A stretch of DNA of 64,000 nt from Trichomonas vaginalis G3 (Eukaryota > Parabasalia > Trichomonadida > Trichomonadidae), in NCBI RefSeq assembly GCF_026262505.1, contig NC_067207.1:25884082-25948081 (forward strand). Direction: 5' to 3'. Both the position numbers and the translations under genes were made by a program. Shown here piece by piece: positions 31,401-39,969 of the stretch; within the stretch, counting starts at the first letter, position 1; each line of letters opens with the position of its first letter. The notes beneath the pieces are model-generated. The model saw only the letters and a program-made list of their open reading frames with translations, ran no database searches and was not told the DNA's origin.

Positions 31401-31746
31401 TTACTTGCAGAGATTGACTGATATCGTGGAAAGACTTACTGAACTCAAGGATGAAACTAAAGATGACATCAAAAGTTTGACACTTACTAATAGTTTAAGA
31501 TCAAAGGATCCAAAATTGAAAGAGATTCTTGCAGAGTTTTCATTCCTTTGTCAAACATATCCTACTTACGAAGGCATAACTTTACCTGCACAATTTGCTT
31601 CTGAAAGATTTGTTTTGGATTCTATTTCAAATGAAATCAAAATCAATGTTTTCAGATATCCAAATTTATATTTCAATTTTCCAAAAATAAAGAAATTTCT
31701 CAATTCTTTGATGGAATATTCAAACACATATTCGAAGCTTACATAA
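25474..31746 (+). CDS. Giant multi-AAA/vWA ATPase, part 1: six AAA modules
   Basis: A 2090-residue frame, the N-terminal part of a protein of about 5000 residues. Six AAA modules of the dynein/midasin kind can be counted by Walker A: GPTGCGKTT (29), GPDGSGKTQ (about 306), SGTGFGKTS (594), a decayed GESSFKTF (910), GPTGTCKSM (1274) and GGTASGKTY (1551). Walker B-type sites follow most of them (LILDEFN at 92, FFIADEAN at 657, LIIIEELN at 1350; weaker in modules 2 and 6). So module 4 is probably inactive. Midasin (Rea1) removes assembly factors from pre-60S ribosomes and has this head plus a C-terminal MIDAS; dynein lacks vWA folds. The protein is best called midasin-like but the tail differs. 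The frame shifts by one base near 31740, after which the next part continues without loss. Confidence 0.8.
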   Translation: MFQQPDFIQRKIDEITKFIDSGIPVLLIGPTGCGKTTIAEKIFENRGDYLKFNFSSETTIDQLLGNLSLDKDSNPKFDYGMYSFAYKEGMPLILDEFNLAHEDVLQCIESSLDTEELFVDDPDLNNSPIKMHENFKLIATQNDSDSAFASMRNKLTSKLTSHFQVIEFNNFDDDELTALCSKFNKNISTDEIEKVIDFHYSCSSVSNKDYNFTIRNLKMALLSTDGPQNLYRSLFYYYQSLLGLEKSNIIADKLNECNIHPSNEPELDVYQLFEQKQIRNVWKNDVLTNTLRKIHFFMDNNQPILIVGPDGSGKTQIAKWATKLFKQCDAYFMICHPEMTTSDIVGCYTTSNKTIAEWKDGPIVKAAKEGRALIIDQLENASPQVIERINPILDAYSNVLLNKRTGSHNSTRFSVTECFEGLEVEITDHFQIIATVTKNQLKNLSPALKNRFTIIEIDSQIDPSNAQEQVKELINALLETKQGNQISFSENLINEIIKIDGISNISKIVNGLRIICTKYPNFNSDSAQRAIFNALKEIYIDHKTPELHESIREVIISKITGPTTGFYFKNSPELENIVSLIILMQNIGQHIVLQSGTGFGKTSAAVSLAKGLNFNAFKVSFNAETKLSDLIGNITISRGKSDNSKGQLLKAIKEGGFFIADEANLAEINVLQSLIIALEQKPGESIEIPSEGTTKIHEKYFFIVCQNDNTMFGRKPLPQVLLKRVVCFDYPFPINSIKEVIKEITSEYNLSMLNNVLTNFVININRKFQENDKIRPWSFREVRRFCRRVSYSETIEFLQNNDEWNKISAAPSAMMHALFMSWMMCPDPEKSIKTICQVVGESFGYTDIDNLVQILSTNAYPKDNYVIKGILRIKSVVNFENSKRVPKSISSFWNAVFLASLVPPTDPLLIVGESSFKTFLANSITVDPSQVTLGSETTTASLIGQVSYVRQQTYERTMLDLLHTIMISNEKLYPKFTDFKKNFVRNKENLDKLVEFTKQIDVPYLKKSIDYITKQLIADEPDQSTVNPAISNYTTVFKPGLITHYLFRQSPIIIKNFSKPPTSVIERFNELLSIEPELTLTEDYTNTITPPNDKTIKINPDAKNRFRIIALSSLNDYNRISEAMKSRFNIISIEPYTVEEKQTITGLSNKYVKDPNFHMHKLILMQSIIDQIKTIHTNISNSHEEIPREELEKLAAKILGAEENEEIENSTDNEFQTPLKVDDGYLKSDNPYILSYSAPYADPTKTNIVFTRTTQTMCDRIFTALSLDIPIIIQGPTGTCKSMLADYVANLMKDFTNNNHVIKIQLSRSTTVEDLFGRNSIKVDINGNKTFDYIPTELFKAASESSHRSLIIIEELNLASPSLIDALSSLFDNNPETKIMKTNGESEKKGRFSIIGIASGNVPPALKKSAIFFRRDEYAVHEMRAVCESILKKSHYVENLVKYFETKNPRNCQLYSQLEDVFKDSHNALLQEISSKDSKNKQEWSSIEIAHESVGSTLKVGRDLEIQVSTTTRESNFDFRMQKQLMTLTPSEQKLFVCLAANKIKRYPLIVTGGTASGKTYTVRLFAQAINKKLIVIPVNADTSISTITGSYKPSKYVSKQNIQKIINKLSEDPAFNELSRMLLETAKSHIEVSELKDFASDIDTILKESNDRNTIKIGEEAKTIISTAAHLINNIEYAESGLITAMKNGYWVLFDGVESCPSNILERIITLLDFEPSLNLYEVDEGITYSTKSQNLIHDDFRIIITYNDVGTHKKTPLPQTILSRCAILRMDPIDIDPRTVAEISLFNVPDVDYILADQNVIDKIELVTRIGNCHCYIRNQQLEENPNGSSYEITGRSILRICKLLNYFCNISRNGEVDYNQIKRALTITYNKNFNEIDNDENQLNQSIYSSFLQDPDKDFITNLTQLYYKQVIDRNKLNGLIEERVRSDQPIINVFYVIERALFEDIFNLVDFLNELVKDFKSVTKQNWLIDYVYLQRLTDIVERLTELKDETKDDIKSLTLTNSLRSKDPKLKEILAEFSFLCQTYPTYEGITLPAQFASERFVLDSISNEIKINVFRYPNLYFNFPKIKKFLNSLMEYSNTYSKLT

Positions 31747-31793
31747 TATGCTATGAAAACCAAAACCTAGAGTTACTTAAATTACTTAATAAG

Positions 31794-34700
31794 TTGACAT
31801 CAATGATATTTAAGAAAGATTTAATGCCATCAAGAACAGTAGAAATATTTGATTTAGTTAACTCTTTCAAAGATTCATCGAATGAACTTTATAGCATTGA
31901 TCTATTGGTCAAATCATTCAAACAATACGATTTCGGATTACCAAAAGGATTCTTGGAAATCTTGAGAAGCCTTCAAGATGAATACAACAAAAAAAACATC
32001 AATTCCGAAGATGAAAGGAAATGGTTTAACTTGAAGGAAATACATCGTGATTTATCAAGTTTGTTTGATTTAACAGAAAAAATTGGTTGGGTTCCTGTTG
32101 ACATCGATCAAGAGGAAGTAATCAAACAAGCGAAGTCAATAAGTACTGTTTCTTATGATAAATTTGCTTCTTATGTTACAAAGACTGATCCTAATAACAA
32201 CGATCAAACAGATTGGTTTAAAGCATTAATGGATTTCTCATATGATATGCATCATTACGACAATCTTTTGAATCCAAGAAGTTGCATTTCAAGTCTATTA
32301 GCATTGCACAATCGTGGTTACAAAGTAGGAGATATATTAAAGTTGTATAACGGTATTTCATTCACTATGAATATAACTGATTCAAATGCTTTACTTTTTG
32401 ATATCTTCGACAAATATTTGACCGCAATGTATGATGCTGATAAGAAATTACTTAATGTTGATAACAGTTTACTTAATGTTAATAATCTAATTGCAAAGGT
32501 TAACAGCTATATCAACCAAAAAGAACATCCTAGTTCTAATTGGTATGATTTCATTGTTAATAACAATAAGAAATATGATATCAATTTGCCAATAAGAATT
32601 CCTTATTTCCCAGAAAGAAGCTTACTTAAAATTTGTTCGAAGATTTATAATTTCAATTTCAGAACAGTCAAAGAATTGAAGAATTATATGAAAGAACCTC
32701 ATGAAAGAAACCAATACTATGAAAACATGATTGCAAAGGCTACATCATATAATTATGACATTTCTGATATCCTTCCATTTGAAACTAAGAAAGAAATTGT
32801 ATCATATGTTGATGAATTTCCAGCACAAGGCTTATTCTTGATTAGAAACACAGATTTCTACAAACTCCTTGACAAATCAAAGAAAGAATTAACATATGGT
32901 ACATTCATGATCAGAATTGTTTCTTCTTTCAAACAAATCGTTTTCGAAACAGATAAATTCACATACGAGATGAAAGAATCTATAAATAATTCAATCCAAA
33001 AATTGTTGTCAGAAAAAGAAAACAAGAAATCAATCATTGTTTCACTGGCTTTGTCAAATCCACCCTATTGTTTCAAGAAATTCTTCACTTGTTTGTTGCA
33101 TGACTCTATTGTTCAAGCTGCAACATATAAAACAGATGATCAATATGTCAGACAAACAAACATGTTTATTGGAGATTACCTATTGCATTGCTTGAAACAA
33201 TACGGTCCTTTGACAAAAGAAAAATGGGATTCATTTATTGGCGAACAGACATTTTGTCTATTGAATCCAATTGGTGAATACATTAATTTCTCCATGAGAA
33301 ATCTCAATCAAAAAGTTTCCGAATTGATTGAAACTAAAATTAAATCCGAAAAAGTTATGAAAGGAAGAGAAAAAGAAATCAAAGAATTACTTCCACAGCT
33401 TGAAAAAGCAATGATGATTGATGATCCAATGAGGTTCATGAATCAGTTTAAACCAGAAAACGACACCAAAGATGTTATCGATGCCTACGAACAATATTCA
33501 ATCTGTATTAAATCCATTTTGAATGAAATGACAGAATTCAATTGGAATTCGAATTTAGAACAAATTAAATTATATCCAAACACACAGGAATTATATAAGT
33601 TCTTAAATAGATTAGATTCAAATACTTCAACAAATTTCCAGGATGAAATCGGAGTTATTTATATCCATAATTGGAAAAGTAATACAATTTCTTTCAGAAA
33701 TAAAAACAATCCAGATATCGGAGTTACATATTCTATCAAACCAAATACAGATACATTTATGGTTGTTCCTAATAAATTCATCAAAGATCTTCAACTTTCA
33801 GATCCTTTGAGATTGTTTACAATCAAAATTTCTAAATTTGCAAATAAGGACACAGAAATTTCTTTGGATATGTTATTCTATGTATGGAATAAATTCGATA
33901 AAATAATAAAAAGGAATCCAAAGGCATTGGATAATTATCGTGATGCGGAATCACCAGTAATTTTTGTATCAAATGATAAAGAATACACATTTAATGACCT
34001 TTCAGAATTTATCACAAACAAACAATCAGGTGTTTGCTATTTAGATGAATTTAGAAACAAATTTACTAATCCTCAATACAAAATGAATCCAAATATGCTT
34101 CCATCTAATACAAAAAGTGTTTTAAATTACCTTGAAATGAAAATCCAGGATCACGATAGATGTGTAGAGAATCTTAACAACGCTCTTGATAATATTGCCA
34201 ATTTCCCATCAAAGAGATTCATACCACCTTCAGCATCAGATAATAAACCAAATCCAAATTTGAGAATGGCACAAAAAATCAAAGTTGACTTCACTCAAGC
34301 TGATAATTCTGTTTTTAACATGGCAGCTATTAATGTTCAAGGCGAATCTGTCATTCCTACATTTAGTTCCATCAAAGCTGATGTTCCTGGCATATTAAGA
34401 GGAATCCAAACAACTCCAATTTGTATTCCTGTTTATGTATTTGGAAATGTTTCAAATGTTACTATCGAATTCCATCCAACATCACAAGAAACACCAATTC
34501 CAACATATGAAGTTAAAGAGTCACAGATTAATTTAATCTTCCCAATAAATGACATAATACAAGACATTACTTTCACCGGAACAATGGATATCGGCACTAA
34601 AACAATTGATTACGAAGTCAGTGCTCATTTCATTGACTCTTATGTTTTCATTGATTCTCCTGGAAACAAATTCATCAATGGAAATGATGGAATTACTTTC

Positions 34701-37445
34701 GATAAAGATTTTATTGCAGAAGATAATATCACTATTCTCCCAACAATTCCTGGCGAAGCAAATCCAAGACAAACAATTTTAGTCGAAAATGTCAATTGCC
34801 AATTACCAGAATCTCCTATTCAGTTGAAAGATAACGACAAAACAATTGTTTTCCAAAAGTCTTTTAAAGATTATTTAATCAAAGGCATTACTCTCAATTT
34901 ATATCATACTCCATTGGAAAATTCTCAAGTCAAAATCAATACTCCTGTTTTTGCATGTAATAGAAAGGTTTTCTTCAACTCTTTATCCCCGCCTTACCAA
35001 ATTATATCAGAGAAGAAGGAAATAGAGATTGGATACACATATAACAAATACTTTTTCATTGTTTCTTACTTCATGAGATATAAAGAAGAACCAAAGATTA
35101 AGATTAAAGGCTCAGACAACGTCAGTCTCATTAATCAGAAGAATACTCCATATTTAACAAGTCATGAAGCTTCTTACATTATTGAAGTTGATATAAAGTC
35201 AATTGCACATAATCGAAATGAAAAATCAATGCTTGAAATAAGTATTGATGGTCAACAATTCCAATGGAGTGAAGAAATCAAATTGAAAGTAATTTCTCCG
35301 TTAAGAGGAAATTATCTCTCATTTGGAACATGCAATTGCTATTGTAATGATATAAGTTATTCATTATGTTACAACGATCAAATTCTTCCTCATGCTTTTT
35401 ATGCCAATGAAGGATTTGGAACAATTCTGACTACAAATGAAATCAGAGCTCTATCGATTTTAGATAAGAAACCAGAAATTTCTGGATTCAAAAAGGAGTT
35501 AAAGGATATGAACTTATTAGTTTTCGTCTCTGATAGGAAGAATTCATTAGATCTATGGATTCCTGCTTCTATTCCTGAACTAGGTAAAATTTCAGCATTG
35601 ATTAAAGAAATGTCAGAAAATGATCTGAGATATCTTCTCGCAAAGTTGGAACAATTCTTTGGAAAAGAAGAAATTAACACCATTCTCAACAAGGTCAAGA
35701 ATTTCCCAAGAGAACAAGATAGAACACTGTCAATTAGAGAGTTCATTGTTAAAACAATGAAGAATAAATTCGACAAACTCATAAAAGATGATTTCCAATT
35801 AACAATTGATGATTCATTTAACATTAAAGATGTAAATAACAATAGAAATATCAATGTTAATATGACTCCTTTGATGAATCAAAAATTATCAAATGAAAAG
35901 GAATTGAAGAACATGACTCCGAAATTTGTTTCAGACCAAAACACAACAATTGTCACTGAATTCAAATCAGACAGTTTACAAAAATTAACTTTTGACACAA
36001 GAATTATCAATTTACAACAAAAACAGGAAATGCTACAAGAAATTAACAGGAAATTAGAAGAAACAAATGAACCAAAATTGGAATTGATCATGATACCAAA
36101 CAACGAAGAATTTGACCAGGAAAAAATCTTCTTTAAGAATTTAACATCTGCAAAAGCAATTTACGAGAAAATTTCACAGATTCTTTATAGATGCAGAAAA
36201 TTCATTTTAATTATGTCAAATTACAAAGATTATACAAAAGGATTCCCTGCATCTAATGCAGAAGAAGAGATCAGATCATTGGCCGCATTCTATGACTGGT
36301 CAAGTAATAAGGATACACTCAGAACAACTCCATTTTTGACTCAATGCATTGAATTCAATCACAATTTCATTTCACTTTTCAAAATTTTGACTAAGTCTGG
36401 TTGTCAGATTCAAAATCTTGAAATTAAAGAGAGTGATGATGAAAACAGTGATCATATCCAATATATTGTAAAGCCAACACAACCATTGATTTCTGTTGAA
36501 GAGTTCAAGAAAGAATGGAGAAGGATCACAAAGAAACTAGTTTTTAACACCAAATCTATAACACTTCCTCAAACAATTTATCAAGAAAAGAAACAGAAAC
36601 AGAAAAATCAAGAACAATTCAATGTTGGCTCTAACGCATCAGTGATTCCAAGGAAGGAATTTACTAATCAAATCGGATTAAACTCACAACAAGGAAGAGG
36701 AACAGTCAAAGATGAAGATGCTTACAAATATATGATTGACAACATTGACAAACAACAAAAATATGCCGATGATTTGGAAAGTAGACCAGGTTTAGGAATT
36801 GCTGAAATCGATGATATTCCTGAAGAAAATGAACTGCCAATCGACAAATTCATTGATTATGCAACAGAAACCACTTTTAACATTGTTAATTATGCAAATA
36901 AAGTCCAAATAAACACAAATTCTCAGATTGTTTTGTTGCTTGATATCAAATCAATTACACCTGAAGAAATCAAGCGTGATAATCTCTTGTATTTCGTTGC
37001 TTTCGCAATGGCATGTTCTCACCTTGGTCTTGATTTCAGACTTGCTGTTTTCGCAGACAGAGAATTCCAATACTTGGAAATCAAGAAATTATCTGAAAAA
37101 CTCCAGAGAAAACATCTGCAAGTTGCACTTGAAACTTTCGATACAAAGAGATTATCATCAGATCCATTCATTGCAATTCGAAAGATCATTAACAAAGACG
37201 TGAAATCATCCTACAGTTTCTTCGTCTTCTCAGATGGAAACCTATTGAACACAACAACAATATCATGGCCAAGATGGGACAAAAACACAAATTCAACAAT
37301 TACTTGGTTCATCCAACCTCCTGAAGAATACAAAGTTCCAATCGTAAATCAATACATAAAACTCACTGAGGAATACGACAACATGTTCTATCAAACAAAC
37401 ACAGTTCAAGAAGCGGATTCGACAAATGCGAGAAATACATTGTAG
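31794..37445 (+). CDS. Giant multi-AAA/vWA ATPase, part 2: linker and first vWA fold
   Basis: An 1883-residue frame that really opens near 31743 (the stretch YENQNLELLKLLNKL precedes it), directly after part 1. The first 800 residues are helical, like the linker behind the AAA ring of midasin. The middle (about 830-1250) is strand-rich with many Pro, Asn and Ile and could be a set of beta domains. From about residue 1705 there is a von Willebrand A fold: IVLLLDIKSIT with a degenerate MIDAS, FRLAVFAD and FFVFSDGN. No long Asp/Glu-rich tract typical of midasin is present. The frame ends because of another one-base shift near 37410; sequence in the next frame (CEKYIVAFFKGFSKEN) continues it. Confidence 0.7.
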   Translation: MTSMIFKKDLMPSRTVEIFDLVNSFKDSSNELYSIDLLVKSFKQYDFGLPKGFLEILRSLQDEYNKKNINSEDERKWFNLKEIHRDLSSLFDLTEKIGWVPVDIDQEEVIKQAKSISTVSYDKFASYVTKTDPNNNDQTDWFKALMDFSYDMHHYDNLLNPRSCISSLLALHNRGYKVGDILKLYNGISFTMNITDSNALLFDIFDKYLTAMYDADKKLLNVDNSLLNVNNLIAKVNSYINQKEHPSSNWYDFIVNNNKKYDINLPIRIPYFPERSLLKICSKIYNFNFRTVKELKNYMKEPHERNQYYENMIAKATSYNYDISDILPFETKKEIVSYVDEFPAQGLFLIRNTDFYKLLDKSKKELTYGTFMIRIVSSFKQIVFETDKFTYEMKESINNSIQKLLSEKENKKSIIVSLALSNPPYCFKKFFTCLLHDSIVQAATYKTDDQYVRQTNMFIGDYLLHCLKQYGPLTKEKWDSFIGEQTFCLLNPIGEYINFSMRNLNQKVSELIETKIKSEKVMKGREKEIKELLPQLEKAMMIDDPMRFMNQFKPENDTKDVIDAYEQYSICIKSILNEMTEFNWNSNLEQIKLYPNTQELYKFLNRLDSNTSTNFQDEIGVIYIHNWKSNTISFRNKNNPDIGVTYSIKPNTDTFMVVPNKFIKDLQLSDPLRLFTIKISKFANKDTEISLDMLFYVWNKFDKIIKRNPKALDNYRDAESPVIFVSNDKEYTFNDLSEFITNKQSGVCYLDEFRNKFTNPQYKMNPNMLPSNTKSVLNYLEMKIQDHDRCVENLNNALDNIANFPSKRFIPPSASDNKPNPNLRMAQKIKVDFTQADNSVFNMAAINVQGESVIPTFSSIKADVPGILRGIQTTPICIPVYVFGNVSNVTIEFHPTSQETPIPTYEVKESQINLIFPINDIIQDITFTGTMDIGTKTIDYEVSAHFIDSYVFIDSPGNKFINGNDGITFDKDFIAEDNITILPTIPGEANPRQTILVENVNCQLPESPIQLKDNDKTIVFQKSFKDYLIKGITLNLYHTPLENSQVKINTPVFACNRKVFFNSLSPPYQIISEKKEIEIGYTYNKYFFIVSYFMRYKEEPKIKIKGSDNVSLINQKNTPYLTSHEASYIIEVDIKSIAHNRNEKSMLEISIDGQQFQWSEEIKLKVISPLRGNYLSFGTCNCYCNDISYSLCYNDQILPHAFYANEGFGTILTTNEIRALSILDKKPEISGFKKELKDMNLLVFVSDRKNSLDLWIPASIPELGKISALIKEMSENDLRYLLAKLEQFFGKEEINTILNKVKNFPREQDRTLSIREFIVKTMKNKFDKLIKDDFQLTIDDSFNIKDVNNNRNINVNMTPLMNQKLSNEKELKNMTPKFVSDQNTTIVTEFKSDSLQKLTFDTRIINLQQKQEMLQEINRKLEETNEPKLELIMIPNNEEFDQEKIFFKNLTSAKAIYEKISQILYRCRKFILIMSNYKDYTKGFPASNAEEEIRSLAAFYDWSSNKDTLRTTPFLTQCIEFNHNFISLFKILTKSGCQIQNLEIKESDDENSDHIQYIVKPTQPLISVEEFKKEWRRITKKLVFNTKSITLPQTIYQEKKQKQKNQEQFNVGSNASVIPRKEFTNQIGLNSQQGRGTVKDEDAYKYMIDNIDKQQKYADDLESRPGLGIAEIDDIPEENELPIDKFIDYATETTFNIVNYANKVQINTNSQIVLLLDIKSITPEEIKRDNLLYFVAFAMACSHLGLDFRLAVFADREFQYLEIKKLSEKLQRKHLQVALETFDTKRLSSDPFIAIRKIINKDVKSSYSFFVFSDGNLLNTTTISWPRWDKNTNSTITWFIQPPEEYKVPIVNQYIKLTEEYDNMFYQTNTVQEADSTNARNTL

Positions 37446-37501
37446 CTTTCTTCAAAGGTTTCAGTAAAGAAAACTTAGAAAACAAAGAAAAATCTATTAC
37501 A

Positions 37502-38968
37502 ATGACTTTGTCTGAAAACAAGATCAATGTCACTTGCTCCTTCAAATCTATTAAATGCACTGATAATCAATTTGTTTGTGTATCAGAAAATCTCCAGACA
37601 TCGATGGCAAGAATCTGTGAAGTTACAGATACAAATGAATTAGATTACATTCCTCGTTCCAATGACTCAAAATTTGGTTTGGAAGTATTCGAAAGAAACA
37701 TTACACATAACTTCAACCCTGAAGAAATGTTCATTCCGAACAAAGCAATGCAGTACATTGCATCAGAGAAAGGCAGTGGAATATCAATGCCTGGATTGAT
37801 CAGATTTATAATAACTGATGGCCAAGACCAGAGATTTAGACTCGAAAAAAGTGCTGGTTACGTACCAAGTTATTCCTTGTTTTTCGTTATTGATTGCGCA
37901 GAATCATCATCCGGAATGCTATCAATTAAATCAACTGTACTAACTGTCTTCTCCACAATGATAGCATTCAAAGAATGCAACTCTCCAATCACAGTAATTT
38001 TGGCTACATCAACTGGTCCTGTTGCAGTTTGCATCAACAAGAAGAAAGAAGATATTTTCGTTGAAAATTCTCCAGTTTTCACCGAAATATACAGACTTTT
38101 AACAACACAGGGCAGGCAAACACAGACTGCATTCAGATTCTCTCAGGCATTGACAGCTGCATACAACATCAGATGCAGACAACAAGAGCAAGAATCAATT
38201 CTGATTGCAATCACAAGCGCTCATTTCTATCAGACAGAAATGGAAGCAGTTGGAACATGCATTTCTACTTTACAGTCATTGAAGACATCAACAATAGGTG
38301 TTGGAGTAGGAATTTGTCCGAAGAATATCTCGAAAGTTTTCAGTAAATCTGTTTGGTCAGATAATCCTCTGAAAATCTCAGAATGCTTCAACAAATTGTC
38401 GAAATTAGATACAAGCGAAGCAATAACAGAAGGAAAAATTACTTTCCCAGTTTTACCAGAAAAAGTTTCACTTCAAGAACTCGATGCACAATTGCATAAT
38501 AAAGATAACAGAGTCTTCACAAATCTCACTGATAGATTGGAAAAGATCCAAATGTTCGATGCAGCCATTGGTTACTTCATAAACGAGAAAGCAGAACTTG
38601 TTAACGTTGCTGCTACACAACAAGGTGCAAACAACAAAAAGTATAAAGGAGATCTCCCAGATGAAGATCTCGGCAGGAATGCAAAATGGCCATACAAAAT
38701 TCTCATTTGCCAACTCTACGATGCAACAGTAAACCAAGACGGTGCACAAAATGAACAAGAACCAAATCCTCCACCTCAATCTGCTCCAGATCAAATATAT
38801 CTACCTCAAAATAGAGGCGCTCCTCCACCATTAATCAGAGCTCCTCCACCATTAATCAGAACTCCTAAAGGAAAACAAACTCCACCTAAAGGAAAACAAA
38901 CTTCACTAAAGGAAAACAAACTTCAACTAAAGGAAAACCAGCCCCACCTAAAGGAAATCAATTTATAG
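37502..38968 (+). CDS. Giant multi-AAA/vWA ATPase, part 3: second vWA fold
   Basis: A 488-residue frame, open from about 37412. Residues 120-310 form a second vWA-like fold: SLFFVIDCAESSSG, ITVILATST, ILIAITSAHF and STIGVGVGIC, with the MIDAS Ser/Thr partly lost. Near residue 430 a Pro-rich repeat begins: APPPLIR twice, then several copies of a TPKGKQ-type hexamer, a flexible linker. The frame is lost inside this repeat (about 38900-38960), where a change in repeat length explains the shift. Confidence 0.7.
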   Translation: MTLSENKINVTCSFKSIKCTDNQFVCVSENLQTSMARICEVTDTNELDYIPRSNDSKFGLEVFERNITHNFNPEEMFIPNKAMQYIASEKGSGISMPGLIRFIITDGQDQRFRLEKSAGYVPSYSLFFVIDCAESSSGMLSIKSTVLTVFSTMIAFKECNSPITVILATSTGPVAVCINKKKEDIFVENSPVFTEIYRLLTTQGRQTQTAFRFSQALTAAYNIRCRQQEQESILIAITSAHFYQTEMEAVGTCISTLQSLKTSTIGVGVGICPKNISKVFSKSVWSDNPLKISECFNKLSKLDTSEAITEGKITFPVLPEKVSLQELDAQLHNKDNRVFTNLTDRLEKIQMFDAAIGYFINEKAELVNVAATQQGANNKKYKGDLPDEDLGRNAKWPYKILICQLYDATVNQDGAQNEQEPNPPPQSAPDQIYLPQNRGAPPPLIRAPPPLIRTPKGKQTPPKGKQTSLKENKLQLKENQPHLKEINL

Positions 38969-38991
38969 ATAGAACTGTTACATATGAAACT

Positions 38992-39969
38992 TTGAATGAT
39001 CAAAAGGGAATTATCGAGCGTTTAAGAAACCTTGGCTTCACTGTCAAAGTTTCTCAGAATTACTGCAATTGCATTGCGGAAATATTATCAGGGCAATACC
39101 ACCAAGTTTGGGTTATTTGCTCAAATGGCCAAGAGGCAAAACCATCAGATGCTCCAGTTGATCCAGATATTAAGAAGGCTGCTGATCAAATCAGAGGAGA
39201 TACAAGTGATTTCTCACACGCTTACCAGTTTGTCGAAACAGTTGAACAGTTCAGGATGAAAGGAGGTGGTGTTTCATTCTGGGCTGATCAAGGATTCACC
39301 TTCGAATTGGACTATTATTTGGAACATCTCAAGTTGTACGACTGCGATGTACTTGAGCAAAACTCAGACAAAGTCAAAGAACCAGTTAAACTTAGATTCG
39401 ATGGTCAAGATCCAGTCAGAGGACAAACTCTTAATAGAAAAACACCAGCAACTTTCCAAAAGAAGTCATTTGATTCAGAAGATTGCAAGCAGATTGCAAA
39501 TTATAGATACTATCTTTACGGATACAACGTTCTAGAGTTGAAAGAAGGAACAACAATTGCAGGAGCTAAAATCCCTGATGGCATGAATTATGAAGAAATC
39601 TGTGAGTACATCAAACCATTTAGACCTTTCTCTCTCAGTTCCGATGAAGGATTAGTTTCTGGTTGTTATTATATCGCTCCAAAATATTCCAATGAAGGCG
39701 ACATAATCATTGATGGCGCAGCATCTCGACTCTTCAAAGAACTCAACTTGGAAGGTGTAAAGAGATTGGTTAGAAACATGGCTGTTTGCCTTGTCAACAA
39801 ATGGAGAACTATCGCAGAGACAGGTCACTATCAGGATATGCAACCTATTTCTGGTATTGAATTACCTCCAATTCCTAAAGATGAACCTGTTCCAATGAGA
39901 CATTTCAAACCAATTGATTTAGTTTTCATATATGATGCAACTAAGTCAACAGAAAAATCAGAGATTTGA
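38992..39969 (+). CDS. Giant multi-AAA/vWA ATPase, part 4: alpha/beta module
   Basis: A 325-residue frame following the Pro-rich repeat. Residues 1-125 (IIERLRNLGFTVKV ... YHQVWVICSN ... FVETVEQFRMKGGGVSFWADQG) look like a ThuA- or class-I-amidotransferase-like alpha/beta fold: a strand, a 'what to do' loop, and a Gly-rich 'nucleophile elbow' region without the Cys. The last residues, DLVFIYDATKSTEKSE, are the first strand and MIDAS of a third vWA fold that continues in part 5. The shift is near 39960, within AGAGATTTGATT. Confidence 0.6.
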   Translation: MNDQKGIIERLRNLGFTVKVSQNYCNCIAEILSGQYHQVWVICSNGQEAKPSDAPVDPDIKKAADQIRGDTSDFSHAYQFVETVEQFRMKGGGVSFWADQGFTFELDYYLEHLKLYDCDVLEQNSDKVKEPVKLRFDGQDPVRGQTLNRKTPATFQKKSFDSEDCKQIANYRYYLYGYNVLELKEGTTIAGAKIPDGMNYEEICEYIKPFRPFSLSSDEGLVSGCYYIAPKYSNEGDIIIDGAASRLFKELNLEGVKRLVRNMAVCLVNKWRTIAETGHYQDMQPISGIELPPIPKDEPVPMRHFKPIDLVFIYDATKSTEKSEI

